Origin: Micromonospora cremea
GTDB taxonomy: Bacteria; Actinomycetota; Actinomycetes; Mycobacteriales; Micromonosporaceae
Direction of reading: 5' to 3'
NCBI RefSeq assembly: GCF_900143515.1
Contig: NZ_FSQT01000002.1
Span: 620,001-684,000 of the forward strand
Length of the DNA: 64,000 nucleotides
The notes below the pieces were generated by a model. That model was not told where the DNA came from. It made no database searches and saw only the letters and a list, made by a program, of their open reading frames with translations. Numbering within the stretch: position 1 is the stretch's first letter; each line of letters begins with the position of its first letter. A program made the position numbers and the translations under genes. This document shows positions 55,150-63,725 of this stretch, in pieces.

Positions 55150-56103
55150 ATGACCAACCGCACCACGTCCCGTGTCCTGGCCGCCGCGACCGCCCTGCTC
55201 GCCCTGGGTGCCGGCGCCGGCTGCTCCACCGGCGGCGCCGCCGGCGCCGATCCCCAACGGGTCGACGTGGTCGCCGCGTTCTACCCACTCCAGTTCCTCG
55301 CCGAGCGGATCGGCGGCAACGCGGTCCGGGTGACCAACCTCGCCAAGCCCGGCGCCGAACCGCACGACCTGGAGCTCACGCCGAGCCAGGTCGGCCAGGT
55401 CAGCGAGGCCGAGCTGATCGTCTACCTGAAGGGCTTCCAGCCGGCGGTGGACGACGCCGTCGAGCAGAACGGTAACGACCGGGCGTTCGACGTCACCAGC
55501 GTGCAGCCGCTGCTGGACGCGAGCGCCGGCGGGCACAACCACGCGGGCGAGGGCGCGGACGAGCACGCCGAGGAGAAGAACGGCGGCAAGGACCCGCACG
55601 TCTGGCTCGACCCGACCCGCCTGTCCGCCATCGGCGACCAGCTCGCCCAGCGGCTCGGCAAGGCCGACCCGGACCACGCCGCCGACTACACCGCCCGCTC
55701 CGCGGCGCTGCGCGCCGACCTGACGACCCTGGACGGCGAGTTCAACCAGGGCCTGCAGACCTGCCAGCGGCGGGAGATCGTGACCAGCCACGCCGCGTTC
55801 GGCTACCTGGCCGACCGGTACCGGCTCGAGCAGGTCGGCATCACCGGGCTGAGCCCGGACGTCGAGCCCTCGCCGCAGCGACTCGCGCAGGTGATCGAGG
55901 AGGCGAAGGAGCACCGGGCGAGCACGATCTTCTTCGAAACGCTGGTCAGCCCGAAGGTCGCCGAGACCATCGCCGGTCAGGTCGGCGCGCGGACCGCGGT
56001 GCTGGACCCGATCGAAGGGCTCGCCGCCGGCAGCGGCGCGGACTACCTTTCGGTCATGCGTACCAACCTGCAGACCTTGCGGACGGCGTTGAGCTGCTCG
56101 TGA
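55150..56103 (+). CDS. znuA: Zinc ABC transporter substrate-binding lipoprotein
   Basis: A 317-residue zinc-binding protein with a lipobox (GAGAGC). 'KPGAEPHDLELTPSQV' gives the first zinc histidine, a flexible loop 'GHNHAGEGADEHAEE' is His/Asp/Glu-rich, and 'DPHVWLDPTRL', 'TSHAAFGYLADRYRL' and the late 'FFETLVSPKVAETIA' region supply the others. It captures zinc outside the membrane. ATG 55150 follows the Zur box closely. Confidence 0.94.
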   Translation: MTNRTTSRVLAAATALLALGAGAGCSTGGAAGADPQRVDVVAAFYPLQFLAERIGGNAVRVTNLAKPGAEPHDLELTPSQVGQVSEAELIVYLKGFQPAVDDAVEQNGNDRAFDVTSVQPLLDASAGGHNHAGEGADEHAEEKNGGKDPHVWLDPTRLSAIGDQLAQRLGKADPDHAADYTARSAALRADLTTLDGEFNQGLQTCQRREIVTSHAAFGYLADRYRLEQVGITGLSPDVEPSPQRLAQVIEEAKEHRASTIFFETLVSPKVAETIAGQVGARTAVLDPIEGLAAGSGADYLSVMRTNLQTLRTALSCS

Positions 56104-56861
56104 GCGCACCCGTGATCACCGTCGAGCACGGGGTGGTCGGCTACGACGGCCGCCCCGTGCTCCGGGACGTCTCGCTCACCGTGACCGCCGGGGAGGTGGT
56201 CGCGGTGCTCGGCGCCAACGGCTCCGGCAAGTCCACGCTGATCCGGGCCGTGCTCGGGCTGGTGCCGCTCGCCGCCGGCTCGATCACCCTCTTCGACCGG
56301 CCGTTGCGCCAGTTCCGCCAGTGGCAGCGCATCGGGTACGTCCCGCAGCGCCTGGGCGCCGGCGGCGGCGTGCCCGCCACCGTCCGCGAGGTCGTGGCCT
56401 CCGGCCGGCTGGCCCGCCGGGGGGTGCTCCGGCCACCGGGTAGAGCCGACCGGGCCGCCGTCGACGCCGCACTGCGCGCGGTCGGGCTCGCCGACCGGGC
56501 CGCGGACCCGGTGTCCACCCTCTCCGGCGGCCAGCAGCAGCGCACGCTGATCGCCCGAGCGCTGGCCGGCCAACCGGAGCTGCTGATCCTCGACGAGCCC
56601 ACCGCGGGGGTGGACGCGGCCAGCCAGGAAGCGTTCGCCGGCGCGCTGCGTGACTTCGTCGCCGACGGCGGGACGGTGCTGCTGGTGGCCCACGAGCTGG
56701 GCCCGCTGCGACCGGTGATCAGCCGGGCGGTCGTCGTCCACCAGGGCGGCATCTGTCACGACGGTGCCGTGCCGGACCCGGCCGGCCATCATGCGGAGCC
56801 CGACCACGACCATGTGCACCCGCACGGTCCCGACGAGCCCGCCGGGCTGTGGAGCAACTAA
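56100..56861 (+). CDS. znuC: Zinc ABC transporter ATP-binding protein
   Basis: A 253-residue ATPase: Walker A 'GANGSGKST', Q-loop 'GYVPQRLG', signature 'LSGGQQQRTLIARAL', Walker B 'LLILDEPTAGVD' and switch His 'LVAHELG'. The last ~25 residues are very histidine-rich (HHAEPDHDHVHPHG), a metal-binding tail. GTG 56100 overlaps the znuA stop by four bases. Confidence 0.95.
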   Translation: MSAPVITVEHGVVGYDGRPVLRDVSLTVTAGEVVAVLGANGSGKSTLIRAVLGLVPLAAGSITLFDRPLRQFRQWQRIGYVPQRLGAGGGVPATVREVVASGRLARRGVLRPPGRADRAAVDAALRAVGLADRAADPVSTLSGGQQQRTLIARALAGQPELLILDEPTAGVDAASQEAFAGALRDFVADGGTVLLVAHELGPLRPVISRAVVVHQGGICHDGAVPDPAGHHAEPDHDHVHPHGPDEPAGLWSN

Positions 56862-56863
56862 GC

Positions 56864-57730
56864 ATGGAACTCTTCCAGTACCCCTACATGCAGCGCGCCC
56901 TGATCGGCGCGCTGGTGATCGGCCTGGCCGCGCCGGCGCTCGGCATCTACCTGGTGCAGCGCCGGCTGGCGTTGATCGGCGACGGCGTCGGGCACGTGGC
57001 GTTGACCGGTGTCGGCGCCGGCCTCCTGCTCAACCGCTCGCCGGTGCTGGTGGCGGTGATCGTGGCCACCATCGGGGCGATCGCCATCGAGCTGGTCCGC
57101 GCCCGCGGGCGCACCTCCGGCGACCTGGCTCTGGCGCTGCTCTTCTACGGCGGCATCGCCGGTGGCGTACTGCTGGTCGGGCTCTCCAACGCGACCAGCA
57201 CCAACCTCAACGCCTACCTGTTCGGGTCGCTGACCACCATCCAGGTCGGCGATCTGATCACCATCGCGGTGCTGGGTGCGGCGATCCTCGTCACCATGAT
57301 CGCGCTGCGGCCGGCGCTCTTCGCGGTCTGCCACGACGAGGAGTACGCCCGGGTCTCCGGCCTGCCGGTGCGCACACTCAACCTGCTGATCGCGGTGACC
57401 ACCGCGATCACGGTGACCATCGCGATGCGGGCCGTCGGCGTGCTGCTGATCAGCGCGCTGATGGTGGTGCCGGTGGCCACCGCCCAGCAGGTCACCCGGG
57501 GTTTCCGCAGCACGATGACCGCCGCGATGGCGCTCGGGTTCTTCGCCGCCGGCTCCGGCGTGTGGGTGGCGGCCACGGCGGACACGCCGCCGGGCGCCTC
57601 GGTGGTGCTGCTGGCGATCGCCTCGTTCCTGGTGGTGGCGGTGGCGGGCGGGGTCTGGCGGGCGTTGCGCCGCCGGGCCACTCCGGCCGCCGCGCCGGCG
57701 CCGGAACCGCACGAGGTCGTGCTGGGATGA
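56864..57730 (+). CDS. znuB: Zinc ABC transporter permease
   Basis: A 288-residue membrane protein with ~8-9 helices: 'FMQRALIGALVIGLAAPALGIYLVQRR' is the family start (here YMQRALIGALVIG), followed by 'LIGDGVGHVALTGVGAGL', 'FGSLTTIQVGDL' and 'AVGVLLISALMVVPVATA'. ATG 56864 is two bases after znuC with GGAG upstream. It forms the zinc channel with ZnuC. Confidence 0.95.
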   Translation: MELFQYPYMQRALIGALVIGLAAPALGIYLVQRRLALIGDGVGHVALTGVGAGLLLNRSPVLVAVIVATIGAIAIELVRARGRTSGDLALALLFYGGIAGGVLLVGLSNATSTNLNAYLFGSLTTIQVGDLITIAVLGAAILVTMIALRPALFAVCHDEEYARVSGLPVRTLNLLIAVTTAITVTIAMRAVGVLLISALMVVPVATAQQVTRGFRSTMTAAMALGFFAAGSGVWVAATADTPPGASVVLLAIASFLVVAVAGGVWRALRRRATPAAAPAPEPHEVVLG

Positions 57731-57773
57731 GCCTGATCAGCGGGATGTCGGTGGTATTGGTTACCGTTGCAGG

Positions 57774-58070
57774 GTGACCAGCGCAACGGGCTACGAGGGG
57801 TTCGATGGGGCCAGCGAGTTGCTCCGCGCCCTGTCGGCGCCCATCCGGCTGGCCATCGTCAGTGAGCTCGCCGGCGGCGAGCGGTGCGTGCACGAGCTGG
57901 TGGAGAAGCTCGGGGCCGCGCAACCGCTGGTCTCCCAGCACCTGCGGGTGCTGCGCGGCGCGGGCGTGGTGCGGGGTTCCCGCCGGGGTCGGGAGATCGC
58001 CTACAGCCTGGTCGACGAGCACGTCGCGCACATCGTGGCGGACGCGGTCAGCCACGCCGGGGAGGGATGA
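57774..58070 (+). CDS. ArsR/SmtB family zinc-sensing repressor
   Basis: A 98-residue winged-helix protein (HTH 'HELVEKLGAAQPLVSQHLRVL'). The C-terminal helix carries D81, H83, H94 and E97, which is exactly the DxH-x10-HxxE alpha-5 zinc site of SmtB and CzrA, while no alpha-3N cysteine site is present except one Cys (C38). It probably represses a zinc exporter or its own operon. It starts 43 bases after znuB and overlaps the Zur gene. Confidence 0.93.
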   Translation: MTSATGYEGFDGASELLRALSAPIRLAIVSELAGGERCVHELVEKLGAAQPLVSQHLRVLRGAGVVRGSRRGREIAYSLVDEHVAHIVADAVSHAGEG

Positions 58071-58468
58071 TGAGCGAGAGTGGCGCCGCCGTGCGCAACA
58101 CCCGGCAGCGCTCGGCCGTGAGCGCGCTGCTCGCCGAGATGGAGGGCTTCCACAGCGCTCAGGACCTGCACGCGATGCTGCGGCAGCGCGGCGAGCGGGT
58201 CGGCCTGACCACGGTCTACCGCACGCTCCAGGGGCTGGCCGACGCGGGCGAGATCGACGTGATGCGCCCACCGGGCGGCGAGCACCTCTACCGCCGGTGC
58301 AGCGAGGGGCACCACCACCACCTGGTCTGCCGGGCCTGCGGGAGCACGGTCGAGGTGGCCGGCCCGGCGGTGGAGAGCTGGGCCGACCGGGTCGCCGCCC
58401 AGCATGGGTACGACGACGTCAGCCACACCCTGGAGATCTTCGGCACCTGCCCGACCTGCGCCCGCTGA
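58070..58468 (+). CDS. zur: Fur family zinc uptake regulator
   Basis: A 132-residue Fur-family repressor. The winged helix has 'HSAQDLHAMLRQRG' and 'GLTTVYRTLQGLADAGE'; the regulatory metal site includes 'CSEGHHHHLVC'. Structural zinc is held by C87/C90 (CRAC) and C127/C130 (CPTC). It probably binds the Zur box at 55114 and represses znuABC when zinc is plentiful. ATG 58070 is placed 4 bases after GGAGG; ATG 58067 is also possible. Confidence 0.93.
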   Translation: MSESGAAVRNTRQRSAVSALLAEMEGFHSAQDLHAMLRQRGERVGLTTVYRTLQGLADAGEIDVMRPPGGEHLYRRCSEGHHHHLVCRACGSTVEVAGPAVESWADRVAAQHGYDDVSHTLEIFGTCPTCAR

Positions 58469-58547
58469 CGGTGCCGCGCCGGTCCGGGCGTCCCGCCGGC
58501 TGATCCGACAGGTGCCCGGTCCGGCCGTTCGTGGCACGCTGTCCGGC

Positions 58548-59156
58548 GTGAAGATCTACGCCGATCGCTTTCCGACCGCCGCCCGCCAGTTGTTCACCGA
58601 CCTGCTCGTCGTCGCCTGGGTGTACGTCGCGATCCGCGGCGCGCTCTGGCTGCACGACCTGGTGCAGAAGCTCGCCGTACCCGGGCAGAAGCTGGAGGGC
58701 GCCGGCAGCGGGCTCGCCGACAACTTGGGCGACGCCGGCAGCAAGGTCGGCCGAGTGCCGCTGGTCGGCGACGAGCTGACCGCGCCCTTCCAGCGGGCCG
58801 CCGACGCCGCCCGGTCGCTCGCCGACGCGGGCCGCGACCAGCAGCAGCTGGTCGACCAGCTCGCCCTCGCCCTCGCCGTCGCAGTGCTGATCTTCCCGCT
58901 CGGTCTGGTGCTGTTCGGATGGCTGCCCCTGCGGGTCCGCTGGATGCGCCGGGCCTCCTCGGCCGCGAAGCTGGCCGCCGGGCCGGCCGGCCGGGACCTG
59001 CTAGCCCTGCGCGCGCTGGCCACCCAGCCGCTGGGCCGGCTGACCCGGATCGCGCCGGACGTGGCCGAGGCGTGGCGGCGCGGCGACGACGACACCGTCG
59101 ACGCCCTGGCCGCGCTGGAGCTGCGGCAGCTCGGCCTGCGCGGCAGGAGCCGCTGA
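58548..59156 (+). CDS. Two-helix membrane protein of unknown function
   Basis: A 202-residue protein with membrane helices at ~14-35 (LFTDLLVVAWVYVAIRGALW) and ~100-124 (LALALAVAVLIFPLGLVLFG) separated by an Ala/Gly-rich outer loop with 'VPLVGDELTAPFQRAADAARSLA', and a cytoplasmic C-terminal tail. GTG 58548 lacks a ribosome site. No known family could be named. It follows zur in the same direction but 79 bases away. Confidence 0.75.
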   Translation: MKIYADRFPTAARQLFTDLLVVAWVYVAIRGALWLHDLVQKLAVPGQKLEGAGSGLADNLGDAGSKVGRVPLVGDELTAPFQRAADAARSLADAGRDQQQLVDQLALALAVAVLIFPLGLVLFGWLPLRVRWMRRASSAAKLAAGPAGRDLLALRALATQPLGRLTRIAPDVAEAWRRGDDDTVDALAALELRQLGLRGRSR

Positions 59157-59178
59157 GCGGCCCGCTAAGGTCGTCGGC

Positions 59179-59346
59179 GTGTTCTACTTCCTGGTCGTCA
59201 TCGCCGTCCTGCTGCTCGGCTACGCCGCGGTCCTGGTCTCCTTCGTCCGGCGGGGCAGGAAGATCCCGCCCGCGGCGTACCTGGGCCTGGCGGTGCTCAA
59301 CGGCCTGATCCTGGCGGCGGTGCTGGCCTGGGCGGTCGCCCGCTGA
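59179..59346 (+). CDS. Small two-helix membrane protein
   Basis: A 55-residue protein: helix 1 (VFYFLVVIAVLLLGYAAVLV), a basic loop 'RRGRKIPPAAYLG', helix 2 to the end. GTG 59179 has no ribosome site; GCTAAG lies 8 bases upstream, so a leaderless start is plausible. It is followed 34 bases later by the convergent acyl-CoA dehydrogenase. Confidence 0.6.
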   Translation: MFYFLVVIAVLLLGYAAVLVSFVRRGRKIPPAAYLGLAVLNGLILAAVLAWAVAR

Positions 59347-59380
59347 CCGCCCGGCACGGCGACGCGCCGGGCGGCGCCGG

Positions 59381-61387
59381 TCACGGCTTCGGCGGGATAC
59401 GGCGCCGGACGTCGCCGACGGTGGACGGACCGGGTGACCAGCGGGCCACCCAGGGCATCTCGTCGGACGGGGTGATGACGCCCTCCTCCAGGCCCGCGTA
59501 CCGACCGGCGAGGATCCGCTTCGCGGCGGCGGTGCCGACCGAGTCGGTGTTGTCCCAGAGTGCGGCGAACAGCGTGTCCACCCGGACCCGGGCCTGCCGG
59601 CAGAACAGGTCGGCCAGCTCGACGTTCTCCGGCCGGCTGTCCCGCTCGGCGGACGCCCGGACACAGACCGCAGACATCGCGAACAGCTCCGCGCCGATGT
59701 CCACCACCCGGCCGAGGAACGCCTGCTTGCGCTCCATCTTTCCCTGCCAGCGGGACATCGCGTAGAACGTCGACCGGGCAAGCTTGCGCGACGAGCGCTC
59801 CACCTGACGCAGGTGCGCGGCCAGTGGCCCGAACTCGGCGTACGCCGACGGGCTCTGCCCCCGGCCGACGGCCAGGGTGGGCAGCCACTTCGCGTAGAAG
59901 GCCCCGGCTCGGGCGCCGGCTCGGGCCTTGCGACCCAGCCCCGCCTCCGGGTCGATGATGTCGCCGGCCACCGACAGGTGCGCATCGACGGCCTCCCGGG
60001 CGATCAGCAGGTGCATGATCTCGGTGGAGCCCTCGAAGATCCGGTTGATCCGCAGGTCGCGCAGCATCTGCTCGACCGCGGCCGGCCGTTCGCCGCGGGC
60101 GGCCAGCGAGTCGGCCGTCTCGTAGCCCCGGCCGCCCCGGATCTGGATCAGCTCGTCGGCGATCTTCCAGGCCATCTCGCTGGCGTACAGCTTGACGAGC
60201 GCGGCCTCGATCCGGATGTCGTTGCGGTCGTCGTCGGCGAGCAGGCAGCAGAGATCGAGCATGGTCTCCATGCCGTACGTGGTGGCGGCGATGAAGGCGA
60301 GCTTCTGGGCGACCGCCTCGTGCTCGCCGACCGGCCGGCCCCACTGGACCCGGTCGGCGGCCCACTCCCGGGCCACGTTCAGCGCCCACTTGCCAGCGCC
60401 CACGCACATCGCCGGCAGCGAGAGCCGGCCGGTGTTCAGCGTGGTCAGGGCGATCTTGAGCCCCTTGCCCTCGCCACCGATGACATTCTCGGCCGGCACG
60501 AACACGTCGTGGAACCGGGTGACGCTGTTTTCCAGGCCGCGCAGGCCGACGAACTCGTTGCGCCGCTCCACGGTGATGCCCGCGCTGTCGCCGTCCACCA
60601 CGAACGCGGTGATCCCGCCGCGCCGCCCCTCGGTGGCCGGCACCCGGGCCATCACCACCAGCAGGGTGGCGACGATGCCGTTGGTGGCCCAGAGCTTCAC
60701 GCCGTTGAGCCGGTAACCGGTGCCGTCCTCGGTCGGCTCGGCGGTGGTGGCCAGCCGGGCCGGGTCGGAGCCGACGTCCGGCTCGGTGAGCAGGAACGCG
60801 GACACCTCGCCGGCGGCGAGCCGGGGCAGGAAGCGCTGCTTCTGCTCGGCGGTGCCGAACATCTTCAGCGGCTGCGGCACGCCGATCGACTGGTGCGCCG
60901 AGAGCAGCGCGCCGATCGCCGGGCTGACCGAGCCGGCCAGCATCAGCGCGCGGCAGTAGTGCAGGTTGCTCAGCCCGAGACCGCCGTACCTGCGGTCGAT
61001 CTTCATGCCGAACGCGCCGAGGTCAGCCAGCCCGTGGAACACCGCGTCCGGAATGGACGCGTCGCGCTCGATTGCCGCACCGTCCACCTCGGAGGTCAGG
61101 AAGGCGCGGAACCGGCTGAGGAAGTCGTCGGCGCGAGCCACGTCGGCCGGGTCGGACCGGGGCCACGGGTCGATCAGGTCGAGCCGGAACCGGCCGAGGA
61201 ACAGCTCCTTGCCGAAGCTGGGCCGGTCCCAGGCGGACTCGCGAGCCGCCTCGGCGACCTGCCGGGCCTCCTTCTCGGAGACCTGTCCGGCCTCCGCCGG
61301 CAACGGCCCCGCAGCGCCGGCGGTGCTCGGAGCGGGGCCGGGATCGGGGCCGTCCGCTGCCGGTCGGCCGTTCTGCGTCGTGGTCAC
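59381..61387 (-). CDS. Acyl-CoA dehydrogenase family protein (long form)
   Basis: A 668-residue flavoprotein resembling the VLCAD/ACAD9 type, with a ~100-residue N-terminal extension and a ~170-residue C-terminal extension beyond the usual ~390-residue core. 'AFLLTEPDVGSDPARL' is the FAD-binding signature and 'IFEGSTEIMHLLIAREAV' holds the catalytic region. It oxidises acyl-CoA in beta-oxidation; substrate length unknown. GTG 61387 follows GAGGGGG. It is not in an obvious fatty-acid operon. Confidence 0.9.
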   Translation of the reverse strand: MTTTQNGRPAADGPDPGPAPSTAGAAGPLPAEAGQVSEKEARQVAEAARESAWDRPSFGKELFLGRFRLDLIDPWPRSDPADVARADDFLSRFRAFLTSEVDGAAIERDASIPDAVFHGLADLGAFGMKIDRRYGGLGLSNLHYCRALMLAGSVSPAIGALLSAHQSIGVPQPLKMFGTAEQKQRFLPRLAAGEVSAFLLTEPDVGSDPARLATTAEPTEDGTGYRLNGVKLWATNGIVATLLVVMARVPATEGRRGGITAFVVDGDSAGITVERRNEFVGLRGLENSVTRFHDVFVPAENVIGGEGKGLKIALTTLNTGRLSLPAMCVGAGKWALNVAREWAADRVQWGRPVGEHEAVAQKLAFIAATTYGMETMLDLCCLLADDDRNDIRIEAALVKLYASEMAWKIADELIQIRGGRGYETADSLAARGERPAAVEQMLRDLRINRIFEGSTEIMHLLIAREAVDAHLSVAGDIIDPEAGLGRKARAGARAGAFYAKWLPTLAVGRGQSPSAYAEFGPLAAHLRQVERSSRKLARSTFYAMSRWQGKMERKQAFLGRVVDIGAELFAMSAVCVRASAERDSRPENVELADLFCRQARVRVDTLFAALWDNTDSVGTAAAKRILAGRYAGLEEGVITPSDEMPWVARWSPGPSTVGDVRRRIPPKP

Positions 61388-61511
61388 GGCTGCCCCCTCG
61401 AATCTCTCGGTGCGGCTGCGTCGACGTGCGCGACTACCGTCACGCTACCCCCGGGTGTTACTCAGGGGTAGCGGTCCGTGAAGATCGAGTTCAATCCACC
61501 AGGGGGCGGCG

Positions 61512-62012
61512 TCAGGTGGACTCGCTCCGCGGGTTGTCATCCTCGTCGTCGATGTCCTCCTCGCCCCAACTGCGCCGGGCGAACGGCAGGGCCAACCAGA
61601 ACGTGAGGAACCAGAGCCCGGTCAGCGCGCTGAGCACGAACGCGATCGGCCGTTCCAGCACGAAGTCGGTGATCAGCAGCACCGCGCTGACCATCGAGAC
61701 CAGCATGAAGGCCAGCCCGCCGCTGGCCATCCGGTGCGCGAACCGGACCAGCTCCGGCTTGCGCCCCTGCCGGAACAGCGCCCGGTGGAACGCCACCGGC
61801 GAGATGATCAGCGCGGTGGCGGCGGCCGCGGCGAGCAGGGCGACGATGTAGACGTCCCGCTGGAACTCGGTGGTCTCGGTGAACCCGTTGCTGAACGGCA
61901 GCGTGAGCAGGAAGGCGAAGAGGATCTGCACACCGGTCTGGGCGACCCGCAACTCCTGCAACAGGTCGGCGAAGTTGCGCTGCCAACGCTGCTTCTCGGT
62001 CTCCTTGGACAC
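61512..62012 (-). CDS. DUF6328-like membrane protein
   Basis: A 166-residue protein with four membrane helices (e.g. TGVQILFAFLLTLPFSNGF, VALLAAAAATALIISPVAF, GLAFMLVSMVSAVLLITDFV) and a basic-then-acidic tail (EEDIDDEDDN). 'LQELRVAQTGVQILFAFLL' is typical of actinobacterial proteins labelled DUF6328. GTG 62012 follows GGAGG. Function unknown. Confidence 0.8.
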   Translation of the reverse strand: MSKETEKQRWQRNFADLLQELRVAQTGVQILFAFLLTLPFSNGFTETTEFQRDVYIVALLAAAAATALIISPVAFHRALFRQGRKPELVRFAHRMASGGLAFMLVSMVSAVLLITDFVLERPIAFVLSALTGLWFLTFWLALPFARRSWGEEDIDDEDDNPRSEST

Positions 62013-62149
62013 GCGCTACCTCCGCTGCGACGGTACTGCCGGCGGTCCTGGCCGCCGGCAGCAACGCCAATGCCCCACCCGGCCGAGCGCGAAACTGGTT
62101 CACGACACCGGTCGGTCACCTGCCCGACATTAAGCCCGTCCGAGCGGGC

Positions 62150-62899
62150 TCAGGAGCCGCGCCGGATGCGACCCGCGTACCGGGCCTCCAGCGCCGCGTT
62201 GTGCGCGTCGCCGTCCGGGATGTTCGCCGACAGGTAGACCGGGGGCCGCTCCCCCGCCGCCAGCAACCTGGCCACCACTTCCACGGTGACCTGCTGGGCC
62301 AGCAGCGCCGCCGTGATCGAGGAGACCGCGCCCACCGCGCCACCGCCGGGCAGCGGCAGTGTCGCGTCGCCGTACGGCGCGCCGTTGTCGAGCACCACGT
62401 CGGCGAGGTCCGCCAGCTTGCGCCCGGACGGGTGGCGGGAGGTCATCCGGCCGGAGTGCTGGGCGGAGGTGATCGCCACCAGCCCGTGACCGCGCTGCTT
62501 CACCAGCGTGGCGAACTCCACCATCGCTCCGTTGACCCCGGAGTTCGAGGCGAGCACGAAGACGTCGGTGGGCCGCACCGGGGCCAGCTCGTACAGCCGG
62601 TGCGCCACCGCCGGGTCCCGCTCCAGGAACGGGCCGAGCTGGTCGGCCGGTTCGCCGCCGAGCAGCACCAGGTCGCGCAGTGCGATCCGGTTGGTCGGCA
62701 CCAGACCGCCCGCCCGGCCGGCGATCTCCATGGCGAGGGCCTCCGAGTGCCCGGTGCCGAAGGCGTGCACCACCCCGTCCGCGCGCACCGCGTCGGCGAT
62801 CAGGTCAGCGGCCCGCCCCACCGCCGCTCGCTGACTCTCGGCCACCCGGCCGATCGTCTCGGTCACCACGGCCAGGTAGTCCTCGGCACTCACCGTCAT
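62150..62899 (-). CDS. SIS-domain sugar isomerase-like protein
   Basis: A 249-residue phosphosugar-binding protein: 'VVHAFGTGHSEALAMEIAGRAGG' and 'DVFVLASNSGVNGAMVEFA' are the paired SIS motifs that bind a phosphorylated sugar, and 'ITSAQHSGRMTSRHPSGRKL' is the UPF0309/sugar isomerase domain signature. Its ATG overlaps the stop of the AAC(3)-like gene by four bases. The ligand may be an amino-sugar phosphate; activity unknown. Confidence 0.9.
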   Translation of the reverse strand: MTVSAEDYLAVVTETIGRVAESQRAAVGRAADLIADAVRADGVVHAFGTGHSEALAMEIAGRAGGLVPTNRIALRDLVLLGGEPADQLGPFLERDPAVAHRLYELAPVRPTDVFVLASNSGVNGAMVEFATLVKQRGHGLVAITSAQHSGRMTSRHPSGRKLADLADVVLDNGAPYGDATLPLPGGGAVGAVSSITAALLAQQVTVEVVARLLAAGERPPVYLSANIPDGDAHNAALEARYAGRIRRGS

Positions 62900-63702
62900 G
62901 CGTCCTCCGTCGTCCGGTTGCGGGCCAGCCATTGCCCTGCGAAGTCGACCGCCGCCCGCTGGCGCATCAACCTCCCAGTCCCGGTGCCGACCCGTCCGGT
63001 ACGGACCGCTCCGGTCGCCTCCAGGTCCCGGCCCAACGCGCCGAAGTCGGTCTCGTCGAGCCGTACGTCCTGCCACCACACCCATTCGCGGCCACCGTCG
63101 GCGGTGCACACGGCCGCGCCCAGCCGATCCCGGCGCGGGGCCGGACGGCGGTACTCGGCCAGGTGCAGCGAGGTGTTCACCGTGTGATCCACACCGAGCA
63201 GCAGCACGCTGGCGTCGAGATCGTAGAGCCGGGCCAGCGGGGAGCCCTCGCCAAGCATGTCGGCCCGGGTGTGCCCGGCCACCACCTGTTCGGCGGCCGG
63301 GCCGAGGGCTGCGAACGACACGTGGGGGTGCGAGCTGCGCAGCGCTCCGGGCCAGCAGCGGACCGTCTCGGCGAACACGCCCATGAACCGGCTCGGGGTG
63401 ACCGCCGGATCGAATCCGGGCATCTCGGCGCGGATCAGTGGCCACCAGTCCACCGAAACCGGCGGGTTGCGCCACTGCGCGGGGTCGCTGTTGTCGGGGG
63501 TGTGGGTGGGCACCACGATCGTGCCGTCCGGGCCGAGCGCGTCGCGCAGGGCGAGCACGAGCGCGTGCGGCCCACCGCAGACGAAGCCCAGCGGGCGCAG
63601 CGCGGCGTGCACCAGCAGCGTCCCGCCGGGGCGTACTCCCAGCATGCGCAGCTGCGCGGCGATCGAGCGTCGGGTGCTCGGCTCGCCGGCGTCCGTCGTC
63701 AC
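62896..63702 (-). CDS. AAC(3)-like N-acetyltransferase
   Basis: A 268-residue acetyltransferase of the aminoglycoside 3-N-acetyltransferase family: 'LLVHAALRPLGFVCGGP' at residue ~30 and 'VLLLGVDHTVNTSLHLAEYR' at ~170 are its acetyl-CoA-binding and catalytic motifs. GTG 63702 follows GGAGGAG. Coupling to a sugar-phosphate SIS protein suggests acetylation of an endogenous amino sugar rather than drug resistance, but resistance is not excluded. Confidence 0.85.
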   Translation of the reverse strand: MTTDAGEPSTRRSIAAQLRMLGVRPGGTLLVHAALRPLGFVCGGPHALVLALRDALGPDGTIVVPTHTPDNSDPAQWRNPPVSVDWWPLIRAEMPGFDPAVTPSRFMGVFAETVRCWPGALRSSHPHVSFAALGPAAEQVVAGHTRADMLGEGSPLARLYDLDASVLLLGVDHTVNTSLHLAEYRRPAPRRDRLGAAVCTADGGREWVWWQDVRLDETDFGALGRDLEATGAVRTGRVGTGTGRLMRQRAAVDFAGQWLARNRTTEDA

Positions 63703-63725
63703 GGTGCTCCTCCGACCGACACGGC

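Noticed and set aside
62896..63702. Dedicated antibiotic-resistance gene
   Set aside because: The AAC(3) family motifs are clear, but context is metabolic and nothing mobile is nearby; resistance remains possible but unsupported.
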